Below are positions 9,448 to 17,633 of a stretch of DNA of 64,000 bases, in pieces. The notes below the pieces were generated by a model, which was given only the letters and a program-made list of their open reading frames with translations, ran no database searches and was not told where the DNA came from. The first letter of the stretch is position 1; each line of letters starts with the position of its first letter. Position numbers and translations under genes: made by a program. Source of the stretch: Euryarchaeota archaeon UBA24 (GTDB lineage Archaea; Halobacteriota; Halobacteria; Halobacteriales; Hikarchaeaceae); the NCBI GenBank assembly GCA_002503845.1, contig DASO01000010.1:194240-258239 (forward strand), given 5' to 3'.

Positions 9448-9999
9448 ATGCGTGTACGGAATTGGCAGGATGTATTACAAGATCTTATTTCCAAAGATTC
9501 TGATCCACAAAAATGGCGTGCTATTTCGGGGATTCGTTCAGGGGGGATAGGAGAAGATTTGTATTTGTGCCATCCCGGGGCAGGGCTCTATCACCTCAAA
9601 ACATATGCGAAGAATCCATTTGAAGTTCAAGGGGTCGGTGCGCAATTGGTACATAAAATTGATGAGGGGATTAGCGATCATTTTCCGAGAGAAGTAGATG
9701 GAAGATTTGCGATACACAAACCAATTTCAGAAGGGGTAGAAGTAAAAAAAGTTACCCAGCGCGTAGAAGAAACCTTACGTGCCCATGTTGATGCGCCTAC
9801 GACTTCACTAGATTTATTTGAAGATGTAATGGTCGCCGTAGGATCTCCCGCGTATGGTCCGTTAGATTACAGAGGAATGGGTAGTCGTCCGGAATCACTA
9901 GACATGTTAGCGAAAGAATTTCATGATGTTAATAAAAAATTAGAACGGAAATTGGAAGAAATGATTAAGGATGATGAAATTGGAAGAGGCTTCGGATAG
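9448..9999 (+). CDS. Conserved haloarchaeal-type protein of unknown function
   Basis: I recognise this only as a short protein family conserved in haloarchaea, with no known function. Its segments LYLCHPGAGLYHLKTYAKNPFEVQG, THVDAPTTSLDLFEDVM-like (here AHVDAPTTSLDLF) and the C-terminal DEIGRGFG read like the haloarchaeal copies. It is probably soluble, 183 residues, with no signal peptide or membrane segment, and an acidic helical C-terminus. I chose ATG 9448 (MRVRNWQDV); a TTG ten codons upstream would add a hydrophobic stretch that looks non-coding. It is placed between pelA and the eL37 gene, the place where an RNA-binding Lsm gene would be expected in relatives. Confidence 0.8.
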   Translation: MRVRNWQDVLQDLISKDSDPQKWRAISGIRSGGIGEDLYLCHPGAGLYHLKTYAKNPFEVQGVGAQLVHKIDEGISDHFPREVDGRFAIHKPISEGVEVKKVTQRVEETLRAHVDAPTTSLDLFEDVMVAVGSPAYGPLDYRGMGSRPESLDMLAKEFHDVNKKLERKLEEMIKDDEIGRGFG

Positions 10000-10006
10000 A
10001 TTCTAG

Positions 10007-10083
10007 AAAATTCAGAAGGTTACAGAAACCAAAGTTGGAGAAAAAACGCTTATACGTGATGGAGGCATCGTCTTGACTATATC
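10007..10083 (+). pseudogene. Possible remnant of an Lsm (archaeal Sm-like) gene
   Basis: Between the preceding gene and eL37 a short frame reads [17 protein letters not shown]. This resembles the Sm2 motif at the end of haloarchaeal Lsm proteins (consensus about TTIIRGDNVVSI). In haloarchaea lsm normally precedes and abuts rpl37e. Here the frame is closed by a TAG at 10004, the Sm1 half is absent from all three forward frames upstream, and the reading continues past the eL37 start without the usual overlapping stop. The match is short, so chance is possible. Confidence 0.35.
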
Positions 10084-10257
10084 ATGCCAGATGGAACGAG
10101 TAGCAAGGGTAAAAAGAATAAAACCATCCATGTTAAATGTAGAAGGTGCGGTGTTGCGGCATATCATATTAAGAAGGGTGTTTGTTCTAGCTGTGGGTTT
10201 GGTAAATCGGCTAAAATGAGATCGTACTCATGGCAATCTATGGCCGGTGACAGGTAG
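10084..10257 (+). CDS. rpl37e: 50S ribosomal protein eL37 (L37e)
   Basis: This is a 57-residue zinc-ribbon ribosomal protein of the large subunit. The four zinc ligands are CRRCG at residues 19-22 and CSSCG at 34-37, followed by the diagnostic [15 protein letters not shown]. The basic N-terminus [12 protein letters not shown] matches the family, and the length is normal. It starts with ATG directly after the presumed Lsm remnant. The family usually has RR or RRD after KSAK; here it reads KSAKMRSY, a mild change. Confidence 0.95.
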   Translation: MPDGTSSKGKKNKTIHVKCRRCGVAAYHIKKGVCSSCGFGKSAKMRSYSWQSMAGDR

Positions 10258-10289
10258 TACGGAAAAATAGATAAATTTTAATAAACTGA

Positions 10290-10853
10290 TTAAAGGGGAT
10301 AGACATGGTAAGCCATTAGATAGACCATGGATCCCATTATAAATGCGATGAGCCATAGTTTGTATGCAACTTTTCCAACTCTCCGATGAGAAGTTCCGGG
10401 GATTTCTCCAGGAGCGTATGTTAATCCAATAGTTAAAACATAAAATAATAGAGGTACGCAAATGACAGCAAGGAGTATATGGATTGCTAAGAAAGGCAGA
10501 TAAATAAATAGATAAATATTTTCGGGGCCTCCAAATTCTGCAGGTCCAACGATGGCTACCCGGTATAGATATAAAATCAAAAATGTGGCAAATATGGTAA
10601 ATGCTAGTAGCATTGTTTTGTTGTGGCGTTCTATATCTTTATTACGGATATAGGATACACCTTTTAAGATAGTTATAATTGCCAGGATACTAAGGAATGC
10701 ATTGACATGAGGTATGACTTTGAGCACGGAGTCGGATCGAGGGAGGTATTCGGCAGGGAGGTACCCACCAGCAGCCCCGAATACAAGTGATAAAGATACA
10801 ATGCTCAGGAGGGCAGAAACTAGAATAATATGGTCATGGACAAATTTCTTCAC
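10290..10853 (-). CDS. DUF420 membrane protein
   Basis: This is a five-helix membrane protein of the DUF420 family, which in several prokaryotes is linked to haem-copper oxidase assembly (CtaM-like). Hydrophobic segments lie at roughly residues 8-30, 45-65, 82-102, 115-140 and 165-182. Conserved features visible are HVNAFLSI, RHNKTMLLAF, YLFIYLPFLAIHILLA and GTSHRRVGKVAYKLWL, which place histidines near the membrane faces. It is convergent with eL37. No terminal oxidase genes are in the window, so the functional link is from family knowledge only. Confidence 0.85.
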   Translation of the reverse strand: MKKFVHDHIILVSALLSIVSLSLVFGAAGGYLPAEYLPRSDSVLKVIPHVNAFLSILAIITILKGVSYIRNKDIERHNKTMLLAFTIFATFLILYLYRVAIVGPAEFGGPENIYLFIYLPFLAIHILLAVICVPLLFYVLTIGLTYAPGEIPGTSHRRVGKVAYKLWLIAFIMGSMVYLMAYHVYPL

Positions 10854-10907
10854 AAGAGGTAGCTAGTCAGAGGGGGGAATAAATCAATTGAAATGTATCG
10901 CGGAAGG

Positions 10908-11285
10908 CTACATCAAATGTTCGACGACTTCGCCGAACGCGCAACGACTTGTGACCGAATTGATCTTTATTTTAACTTTATGCCCTATATCTGTTTTTGG
11001 AATAAATATGATATACCCAGGCCCAATGCGCGCTATACCATCGCCTTCACTTCCTATATCCTCAATTAGCACTTCGAGGGTGTCGTCTATTGCAACAGGG
11101 GCGTCAGATACGTGGGAGGGGGTGGCATTGGTTTCCCCAGGTGATTTTGGCAAAAATAGGACTCGATAAGTGGCATCCGTATCGATATTAAAGGAGGGGG
11201 ATTCTTGAGAGGGTAATTTTATAAAATGAGACTCATCATCGAGTTCAACTATACTGCTAAATAAATAGGAAAGTTCACGAGACAT
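10908..11285 (-). CDS. TRAM-domain protein (125 aa)
   Basis: The C-terminal half is a TRAM domain, a beta-barrel RNA-binding fold: LEVLIEDIGSEGDGIARIGPGYIIFIPKTDIG and VKIKINSVTSRCAFGEV. The N-terminal half (MSRELSYLFSSIVELDDE) matches haloarchaeal TRAM proteins as I remember them, which pair a small strand-rich domain with TRAM. Archaeal TRAM proteins act as RNA chaperones or in cold response in some lineages, but the target here is unknown. I chose ATG at 11285; a TATA-like GTTATATTAA lies about 25 nt upstream, consistent with a leaderless start, and an upstream in-frame start has no support. Confidence 0.85.
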   Translation of the reverse strand: MSRELSYLFSSIVELDDESHFIKLPSQESPSFNIDTDATYRVLFLPKSPGETNATPSHVSDAPVAIDDTLEVLIEDIGSEGDGIARIGPGYIIFIPKTDIGHKVKIKINSVTSRCAFGEVVEHLM

Positions 11286-11432
11286 GTAAATACATCTTAA
11301 TATAACGCTTGAGTATGGTTTTACCCTATCGGTGGGCAAGGGTAATTTTCAGAGAGATTTGTACATATGAGGGTGAAAATCGCGAAAACTGGACTAAAAT
11401 TATTGATAATTGAAGAAAATTGTTTATGTACA

Positions 11433-11441
11433 GTTTATAAG
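11433..11441 (+). promoter_or_regulatory. Probable TATA box of tbp
   Basis: GTTTATAAG is centred about 30 nt before the tbp start codon, the expected position for a short-leader archaeal transcript. The surrounding GTTTATAAGTAAAC is an imperfect palindrome, which could allow TBP itself to bind symmetrically. Confidence 0.45.
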
Positions 11442-11466
11442 TAAACAGGTGAAACATAGGAGTACG

Positions 11467-12075
11467 ATGGTGAAAAAAGATGACAAACCACCATATTGGA
11501 ATGGAAGATTTCCAAAAGGAGACCCGAAAGGGACTCTGAAGATTGAAAATGTGGTCGCTTCAACGGGTATTGATCAAGAATTGAATTTAGAGGCACTTGC
11601 GGCAGATCTACCGGGGACGGAATATGACCCTGATCGATTTCCAGGGTTAGTTTACCGCCTACAAGAACCAAAAGCTGCGTGTCTGATCTTCAGATCAGGG
11701 AAAATTGTGTCAACAGGTGCACAGAGTATTGATGATGTGCATGCAGCGGTGGAATTGACTTTTGACACTCTGAGAGCTTTGGGGATAGAAGTTCCAGGAT
11801 CGCCCGAAATAAAAGTCCAAAATATTGTGACCAGTGGGGATCTAGGCCACCCATTGAATCTAAATGCGATTGCCATTAGTTTTGGATTGGAAAATATTGA
11901 ATATGAACCTGAGCAATTTCCAGGGTTAGTTTACCGCCTACAAGAACCAAAGGTTGTTGTTCTTCTATTTGGATCGGGGAAAGTGGTCATAACCGGAGGG
12001 AAAAAACCAGAAAATGCAGAAGAAGCGATTGACAAAATTGTTTCTAAATTAACAGAATACGCCTTATTAGGCTAA
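11467..12075 (+). CDS. tbp: TATA-box-binding protein
   Basis: TBP is the basal transcription factor that binds and bends the TATA box. The 202-residue protein has the usual two pseudo-symmetric halves, each with an IENVVAST / VQNIVTSG start, and FPGLVYRLQEPK followed by SGKIVSTG / SGKVVITG. A 20-residue N-terminal tail (KKDDKPPYWNGRFPKGDPKG) precedes the first repeat and is longer than in most archaeal TBPs. At the DNA level 36 nt are identical between the two halves (11637-11672 and 11916-11951), which is unusual. ATG 11467 is the natural start, with AGGAG a few nt upstream. Confidence 0.96.
   Translation: MVKKDDKPPYWNGRFPKGDPKGTLKIENVVASTGIDQELNLEALAADLPGTEYDPDRFPGLVYRLQEPKAACLIFRSGKIVSTGAQSIDDVHAAVELTFDTLRALGIEVPGSPEIKVQNIVTSGDLGHPLNLNAIAISFGLENIEYEPEQFPGLVYRLQEPKVVVLLFGSGKVVITGGKKPENAEEAIDKIVSKLTEYALLG
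11637..11951 (+). repeat. Pair of identical 36-nt in-frame repeats inside tbp
   Basis: Copies at 11637-11672 and 11916-11951 are identical base for base and lie 279 nt (93 codons) apart. They encode the FPGLVYRLQEPK stirrup region of each TBP half. The flanking sequence is much more divergent, so third-codon positions would be expected to differ if the halves had simply diverged from the ancient duplication. Confidence 0.9.
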
Positions 12076-12156
12076 GTATAGCAGAGATATAGAAATAGGC
12101 CCTCCATAGGGCAAAACGAAAGCACTTTTAACGGGTCGAGAGCTATCTCCTTGCGC

Positions 12157-12241
12157 GCGCAGGTAGCTAAGCCAGGCCAAAGGCGCAGGGTTGAGGGCTC
12201 TGTCTCGTAGGAGTTCCCAGGTTCGAATCCTGGTCTGCGCA
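12157..12241 (+). tRNA. tRNA-Leu (GAG)
   Basis: Type II tRNA of 85 nt. The acceptor GCGCAGG pairs with TCTGCGC and the discriminator is A. The D arm is TAGCTAAGCCAGGCC. The anticodon stem CAGGG/CTCTG encloses loop TTGAGGG with anticodon GAG (CTC/CTT leucine codons). A long variable arm follows, then CCAGG-TTCGAAT-CCTGG. CCA is not encoded. CACTTTTAAC about 30 nt upstream may be the TATA element. The discriminator A is also the first base of an ATG. Confidence 0.95.
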
Positions 12242-12261
12242 TGAAATTGCAGAATAAAATT

Positions 12262-12459
12262 ATGGATATATTAAAAGAACTTAAAAATTTTCTAAGTTAT
12301 ATTTTATTGTTCATTATTCTATATATTTTCATTGGGATCATGATTAGTTTTGCATCCACTTTATTCCAAATTTCTCTTTCTTCGTTTGGCAACTTTCAGG
12401 TTATCTTTGCTCCAATTATTGCGGGAATTATCACAATTTGGCTATGGTGGCGAAAATAG
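12262..12459 (+). CDS. Small two-helix membrane protein, unrecognised
   Basis: This 65-residue reading frame begins MDILKELKNFLS and has two strongly hydrophobic segments, about residues 12-36 and 44-62, ending in WLWWRK. I do not recognise a family. An earlier in-frame ATG at 12241 shares its A with the discriminator base of tRNA-Leu; the start at 12262 gives a cleaner amphipathic N-terminus. It is more AT-rich than neighbouring genes, which partly reflects hydrophobic codons. It may be co-transcribed with the tRNA, or it may be non-coding. Confidence 0.4.
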   Translation: MDILKELKNFLSYILLFIILYIFIGIMISFASTLFQISLSSFGNFQVIFAPIIAGIITIWLWWRK

Positions 12460-12548
12460 AGATATAGAGCATATAATGGATCCTGGAGAGGAGATCTTCC
12501 TATATTCGATCGAGGAGCTTTTCGCCTGAGGGACTCTTAAGAACAAAT

Positions 12549-13751
12549 ATGGTTACACTAGTGTTCGATGGAAAAATGGGCGCCAGTGGCGATATGATAA
12601 TTGCGGCACTTTTAGGAGTTGGGGCAAATGCAGAAGTATTGAGTCCAATAGAAGAAGGGCTAGGCGTGAAATATGATATAGAAGAATTAGTAGAACAAGG
12701 AATCGCAGCGAAACAGGTTCGGGTTACACGAGGGGGGAAGGTCATAGAGGGAGAAAGGTCTAGTAAGAATTTGAAAGATATAATAAAAGTGGTCGAATCT
12801 CTATCAATTTCAGAAAAGGTGGCTTCTGATGCGGTTGGTATATTCCAGCTGTTGGGAGAGGCTGAAGCAGAAGTACATGGGAAAAGGTTAGAAGAAATAC
12901 ACCTGCACGAAGTTGGAGCAGATGATGCGATTGCAGATATCGTGGGTACTTGTGTATTGATGGAAGATTTGGGTGTAAAGTCTGTAATAGTCCCTCCAGT
13001 ATCGGTCGGAGAGGGTACGGTTAAAATGCAGCATGGAGAATATCCAATTCCAGCACCAGCGGTACTGGTTCTTGCTAAAAATGCAACTTGGTCGATACGG
13101 GGTGGACCTGTCGAACGGGAGTTATTGACTCCCACGGGGGCTGCAATACTAGTCTACTTTGGAGAGGGAGTTGAAAGAATACCTCCATTGGAAGTTATGA
13201 GAACGGGATATGGTATGGGACACCACAAGATAGAAGGTGTAGCAAACATATTGAGAGTAATAAGTGGAGAAATGAAGAATTTAGAAAAGGATGAAATTGT
13301 CTTGTTGGAGACGAACATAGATGATGTCAGTCCAGAGGTAATAGGAAATCTCTATGAAGTATTAGTAGAAGAAGGGGCAAGAGATGTCACAGTTATTCCA
13401 GCCATGATGAAAAAATCTAGACCGGGGCATATTGTTAAGGTTGTTGTCAAGCCTGAAAATGCAGACCGTGTTGCACAGAGACTAGCCGAGGAAACAGGTA
13501 CATTGGGAATTAGAGAGTCTCCGGGGACACATAGATGGATAGCAAGTCGAAAAATGGAACAGATTTCAGTGGAAATAGAAGATAAAACATATGCAATTGC
13601 TATTAAAATTGCATCTGGAAAGGAAGGGAAAGTTTACAACATAAGTGCAGAGTATGAAGACGCGGCTAAGGTTGCTCGTGAAGTTAATTGGCCGGTTAGA
13701 AGAATAATTGGGTTGGTTGAAGAGAAAGCTAGAGAAAAATGGATGCAATAA
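12549..13751 (+). CDS. larC: LarC, nickel-pincer cofactor synthesis protein
   Basis: LarC inserts nickel into the pyridinium-dithiocarboxylate precursor of the pincer cofactor of lactate racemase-type enzymes, using CTP. The family signature is clear: FDGKMGASGDMIIAALL at the start, HLHEVGADDAIADIVG near residue 118, LTPTGAAIL near 195 and ETNIDDVSPEVIGNLYE near 255. The 400 residues form one continuous frame, unlike the bacterial larC genes that need a frameshift. No larA, larB or larE lies in the window. It is followed 43 nt later by radB on the same strand. Confidence 0.93.
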   Translation: MVTLVFDGKMGASGDMIIAALLGVGANAEVLSPIEEGLGVKYDIEELVEQGIAAKQVRVTRGGKVIEGERSSKNLKDIIKVVESLSISEKVASDAVGIFQLLGEAEAEVHGKRLEEIHLHEVGADDAIADIVGTCVLMEDLGVKSVIVPPVSVGEGTVKMQHGEYPIPAPAVLVLAKNATWSIRGGPVERELLTPTGAAILVYFGEGVERIPPLEVMRTGYGMGHHKIEGVANILRVISGEMKNLEKDEIVLLETNIDDVSPEVIGNLYEVLVEEGARDVTVIPAMMKKSRPGHIVKVVVKPENADRVAQRLAEETGTLGIRESPGTHRWIASRKMEQISVEIEDKTYAIAIKIASGKEGKVYNISAEYEDAAKVAREVNWPVRRIIGLVEEKAREKWMQ

Positions 13752-13794
13752 ATTCATCGGAGTTTTTTTCACCAGGGGAAAGATACGAAGTTAT

Positions 13795-14490
13795 GTGGAT
13801 AGAAAACTTTCAACAGGGTGCATTCCAATAGATGACCTACTAGGAGGAGGCATCGATATGGGGTCTATTACGCAAGTATATGGCTCCCCTGCTGCGGGGA
13901 AGACAAACATTGCACTTAGTGCTGCGGCTCAGACTGTAGCAGAAAATAAGAAGGTTGTTTATATTGATACAGAGGGGATATCTATCGATCGGTTTCATCA
14001 ACTGGCGAGGAATAAAGGAGACCCTTATGAATTGGGAGAAAATTTAATAATTTCAGAGGTACATAATTTCGAAGAACAGTCTGCTGCTATCAAAAAGGTG
14101 GGCGGTTTTGCAGCAGAGGTAGATCTTATTGTTCTTGATAGTGCCACCGGGTTTTATCGACTTGAACAAGCCGAAAGAGCAGATGGAGGAGCTCTTCGAA
14201 CACTAGCGCGTCAGATGATATCGCTGTTGTCGTTGGCTAGGAGGTTCGATCTTGCGGTGATTGTAACAAACCAAGTGTATACGCATCCAGAAACCAACCA
14301 GATTAGGCCATTAGGTGGAAATTTACTACCTCACTGGAATGGGACCGTCCTTAGGCTTGATAGATTTAAAGGAGGGAATAGAAAGATTACAATCGAGAAA
14401 CATAGATCTAGGCCAGCGGGGGAGAATACCATGTTTGTGATCAAAGAGGATGGTTTGGTTGGGGGGGATGGATGGCAGATAGTAAACTAA
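13795..14490 (+). CDS. radB: RadB, archaeal RecA/Rad51 paralogue
   Basis: RadB is a RadA paralogue that aids homologous recombination. The ATPase core is visible: Walker A GSPAAGKT near residue 30, IDTEGISIDRFHQLA, Walker B LIVLDSAT and TNQVYTHPETN / PLGGNLLPHWNGTVLRL. The N-terminal helix-hairpin-helix domain of RadA is missing, as normal for RadB. The longest frame begins inside larC; I prefer GTG 13795 (MDRKLSTGCIPIDDLLGGGI), which gives 231 residues and starts where RadB proteins usually do. Its last 4 bases overlap the convergent phoU gene. Confidence 0.92.
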   Translation: MDRKLSTGCIPIDDLLGGGIDMGSITQVYGSPAAGKTNIALSAAAQTVAENKKVVYIDTEGISIDRFHQLARNKGDPYELGENLIISEVHNFEEQSAAIKKVGGFAAEVDLIVLDSATGFYRLEQAERADGGALRTLARQMISLLSLARRFDLAVIVTNQVYTHPETNQIRPLGGNLLPHWNGTVLRLDRFKGGNRKITIEKHRSRPAGENTMFVIKEDGLVGGDGWQIVN

Positions 14491-15167
14491 TACAATAATT
14501 CTTCGTTGTTAGTTACCATATACAACGTTCTCGCTGCGATATTTACAGCGTGGTCACCTACACGTTCTATGTCGCGTATTGTTAACAAAAATCGTTGTAC
14601 ATCAGACATCAGATCATCTAAAGTATCAAGGGGCGTGTCACCCTCGAATTTGGTTTCTATGAGCGATTTGACGACAAATTGATTGGCAATTCGACACAAA
14701 CTATCGACTTCTGCATCTCTATTTGAAATTTCGAAACATGTGTCTGAATCTTGGTTTTCGTACGCCTTCATAGAGTCAGCTAGCATCGTGTGAACGAGAT
14801 TTCCGAGAGAACTTATATCTACATCTGGGAAGATGTCTCCCCGACCATCTAGAGTATAGTCACCTAGGTTGACTGCGAGATCTGCGATTCGTTCTAGATC
14901 GGTGATGATTTTAAAAGAAGATGCTATCAATCTTAGATCTCCTGCAACGGGTTGTTGTAGTGCAAGTAGATTGACACACTGAGATTCCAAATCAAGATAC
15001 ATATCATTGATTTCATCGTCACCAAAAATGACAAGCTTTGCCAGGCTGATATCATTTTTGATGAGAGCATTGAGTCCCATTTCAAGCCGCTCTAGAACAA
15101 GATCCGCCATGTCGAGGACGCCCGTCTTAAGTTGTTTAAGTCCATCTTGGTAGGTCTCACGTGCCAT
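14487..15167 (-). CDS. phoU: PhoU, phosphate signalling protein
   Basis: PhoU restrains the PstSCAB transporter and signals phosphate status. The 226-residue protein contains two three-helix bundles, each with the metal-binding pattern: LERIADLAVNLGD near residue 90 and IERVGDHAVNIA near 205. It begins MARETYQDGLKQLKTGVLDMADLVLERLE, typical of the family. It is the last gene of the pst operon, 32 nt after pstB. Confidence 0.95.
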   Translation of the reverse strand: MARETYQDGLKQLKTGVLDMADLVLERLEMGLNALIKNDISLAKLVIFGDDEINDMYLDLESQCVNLLALQQPVAGDLRLIASSFKIITDLERIADLAVNLGDYTLDGRGDIFPDVDISSLGNLVHTMLADSMKAYENQDSDTCFEISNRDAEVDSLCRIANQFVVKSLIETKFEGDTPLDTLDDLMSDVQRFLLTIRDIERVGDHAVNIAARTLYMVTNNEELLY

Positions 15168-15199
15168 GATTAAGGTAATGAGTTCATGATAAATTAAAG

Positions 15200-16006
15200 T
15201 TATCCAAATTTACCAGTAATATAATCTTCTACTTGTTGATTATGTGGATTTTCGAATATGGTTTTGGTGTCGTCGAACTCTATTAAGTTTCCTCCGGTAA
15301 GGAAAACTGCAGTTTTATCGGATATTCTAGCTGCTTGCTGCATATTGTGAGTAACGATCACAACAGTGTAATCCTTGGTTAGTTCTTGGATTAAATCTTC
15401 AATTTGAGATGTTGCAATGGGGTCAAGTGCGCTTGCGGGTTCGTCCATGAGGATTACCTCTGGATCTACTGCGATTGTTCTAGCGATGCAAAGTCGTTGT
15501 TGTTGCCCACCCGAAAGTCCTGTTGCCTTTTCATCCAATCGGTCAGAAACCTCTTTCCAAAGTGCAGCTCTCTTAAGTGCGGATTCGACGATTTCATCCA
15601 TGTTGTCAGTTTTGCCTTGGATTCTTAGACCATATGCGACGTTATCATATATGGATTTGGGGAAGGGATTTGGAGATTGGAAAACCATACCGACCAAGCG
15701 GCGGAGGAGAACAGGATCTACTTCTTCGGAATAAATATTAGTACCACCTAGGAAAAGATTACCTTCAACCGATACTCCTGGAATGAGATCATTCATTCTG
15801 TTGATGCATCGAAGAAAGGTTGATTTTCCACAGCCAGAAGGTCCAATAATAGCAGTTACTTTTTTAAGGGGGATATCAACGGTTACATCTTCTATTGCTA
15901 TTTTTGATCCATATTTGACTGTGAGGTTTTGACTAGAGATAATACTATTACCAGATACTGGTTTTTTGGGGTCGCTATTGGTAGATTTTGATTTTGACAA
16001 TGGCAT
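15200..16006 (-). CDS. pstB: PstB, phosphate ABC transporter ATPase
   Basis: ATP-hydrolysing subunit of the high-affinity phosphate importer. Walker A is GPSGCGKST near residue 53, the Q-loop is [19 protein letters not shown], the ABC signature is [16 protein letters not shown], Walker B is [15 protein letters not shown] and the H-loop is [20 protein letters not shown] at the C-terminus is diagnostic of PstB. The length (268) includes a short serine/lysine-rich N-terminal tail. It sits 19 nt after pstA. Confidence 0.97.
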   Translation of the reverse strand: MPLSKSKSTNSDPKKPVSGNSIISSQNLTVKYGSKIAIEDVTVDIPLKKVTAIIGPSGCGKSTFLRCINRMNDLIPGVSVEGNLFLGGTNIYSEEVDPVLLRRLVGMVFQSPNPFPKSIYDNVAYGLRIQGKTDNMDEIVESALKRAALWKEVSDRLDEKATGLSGGQQQRLCIARTIAVDPEVILMDEPASALDPIATSQIEDLIQELTKDYTVVIVTHNMQQAARISDKTAVFLTGGNLIEFDDTKTIFENPHNQQVEDYITGKFG

Positions 16007-16025
16007 GTGAAATTATTCCTTTGGA

Positions 16026-17633
16026 TTATTTGTCTTTTCGGTATTTGTTCCTCAAAATGATAGCAATACCGTTCATCGATAGTAACACGAATAGTAGCAA
16101 GATAATACCGGCTGCAGCGACCCCTCCACGGAGATCGGGTTTGGCGGAGAACGCCCAATGGAAAACTTGTAAGGGCATGGCGCTGACTTTGCTATCAAAA
16201 CCCGTTGGTGCCTTAAATACAGTAGTAGCGGCCCCAATCATTAGCAGAGGTGCAGTTTCACCAAGAGCGCGACTCATTGATAATATAGTTCCAGTAAGGA
16301 TACCTCCAACGGACATGGGGAGTACAACATTTCGGATGGTTTGCCATTTGGTGGCCCCAAGTCCATAAGAGGCCAGTCTTACAGCTTCTGGTACTGTTCG
16401 AATTGCCTCTTGAGATGCGATTATAACAATCGGTAGGATCAAAAGAGAAAGTGTCATCGAAGAAACAATTACAGTCCCGAATCCCATTCCAAGGAGATTT
16501 ACAAACAATGCCAATCCGAGCAGGCCATAAACAACTGAAGGGACTCCAGCAAGATTAGATATATTAATTCTGACCAACCTGGTTAAACTTCCTAGAGGTC
16601 CGGTTTTAGGAGCATATTCTTCTAGATAAATTGCAGCTCCGACTCCGAAAATTAAGGATAGAATTCCGACTAAAATAACGATGAGAATGGAACCGATGAG
16701 TGCGGGGTAAAGACCTGCTTCTGCAGGGAATCTTGAGGGAGGACTAGTTATAAATTGAAGATCTAACCAAGGGGTAGGGTGGGCAGCTCCTATACTAGTT
16801 GCCACGATACGTGCTATGAAGATAGTTGCAATCAAAAAGAGGGGAAAAAGAAGACCGAATTTGTTCTGTTCGGATGAAAATAGAAGTGTAGAGGCATACA
16901 AAAATATTGGAATTAGGATTGTTAAAAAATAGAGTACAGAGGTAGTCGGGGGAATTTCGGTGAAAGTATTTGTGAAGAGTCCAACTATAATTGAAAATAA
17001 AACGACGGAAATTGCAAGATGATTCCTATGGGACTTTAGAGGGGTAGTTTTTAAGAAGTGTCGGGAAAGAAGTGCAACTGGAGGTCCAAATATCCAGACA
17101 AAAATTAGCCAGTCTGCAGGGTAGTAAGGGATAAGTTTCCATAAGAAATTAGATAGAAATGTGCCCATAATCATCACGGCGAGGGGGGAAAAACTCAGAT
17201 ATACTGATTGTTTTTGGTGAGATCGTGCATAGAACCAAACTATTGATGTTGGTAGTACTGTGAACGTGAAATAAAGGAATGCGATTTGTGGATCTAAGAG
17301 TATGAAAATTACTAGAAGGAGGGTTCCAAACAGAGTTCCACCCACAAGTATTCCAACTGCACGTGTGGCAACTTTTCCGACTGCCGGATTTCTCTTGCAA
17401 TACCAACTAAAAGCGAGGAGTGGTGAGAGGACTATGAGAATATAACAGAGGTACCAGGACAGATCTGCTGTTTTGAGGCCCAATGCATTGAAAAGAGCAG
17501 TTGCTAATAATAGTGCTAGAGAAAGGATTCCAACAATGGATGCCACAAAAGCCAGATAGTGGAAGAGAACCTCTCTTGAAAAAATAGAAGAACTGCTTTG
17601 TTTTCGTTTTATGTCGAATTTGGTAGTTTCCAT
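16026..17633 (-). CDS. pstA: PstA, phosphate permease with long N-terminal membrane extension
   Basis: One of the two permease subunits of the phosphate importer. The C-terminal part (about residues 295-525) is the standard six-helix permease with [26 protein letters not shown] and the ATPase-coupling motif [24 protein letters not shown]. In front lie about 290 extra residues with roughly eight hydrophobic segments, making 535 residues against about 290 in bacteria. Long PstA proteins are, to my memory, common in haloarchaea. The start codon directly abuts the pstC stop codon, so the two are translated from one message. Confidence 0.94.
   Translation of the reverse strand: METTKFDIKRKQSSSSIFSREVLFHYLAFVASIVGILSLALLLATALFNALGLKTADLSWYLCYILIVLSPLLAFSWYCKRNPAVGKVATRAVGILVGGTLFGTLLLVIFILLDPQIAFLYFTFTVLPTSIVWFYARSHQKQSVYLSFSPLAVMIMGTFLSNFLWKLIPYYPADWLIFVWIFGPPVALLSRHFLKTTPLKSHRNHLAISVVLFSIIVGLFTNTFTEIPPTTSVLYFLTILIPIFLYASTLLFSSEQNKFGLLFPLFLIATIFIARIVATSIGAAHPTPWLDLQFITSPPSRFPAEAGLYPALIGSILIVILVGILSLIFGVGAAIYLEEYAPKTGPLGSLTRLVRINISNLAGVPSVVYGLLGLALFVNLLGMGFGTVIVSSMTLSLLILPIVIIASQEAIRTVPEAVRLASYGLGATKWQTIRNVVLPMSVGGILTGTILSMSRALGETAPLLMIGAATTVFKAPTGFDSKVSAMPLQVFHWAFSAKPDLRGGVAAAGIILLLFVLLSMNGIAIILRNKYRKDK

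Noticed and set aside
10888..11169. 93-residue plus-strand frame opposite the TRAM gene
   Set aside because: Antisense shadow of a well-supported TRAM protein with Ser/Pro-rich composition typical of such shadows.
12095..12115. Small hairpin GCCCT...AGGGC after tbp, possible terminator
   Set aside because: Only five pairs, and no T-rich tract follows directly; archaeal termination depends on T tracts, so support is too weak.
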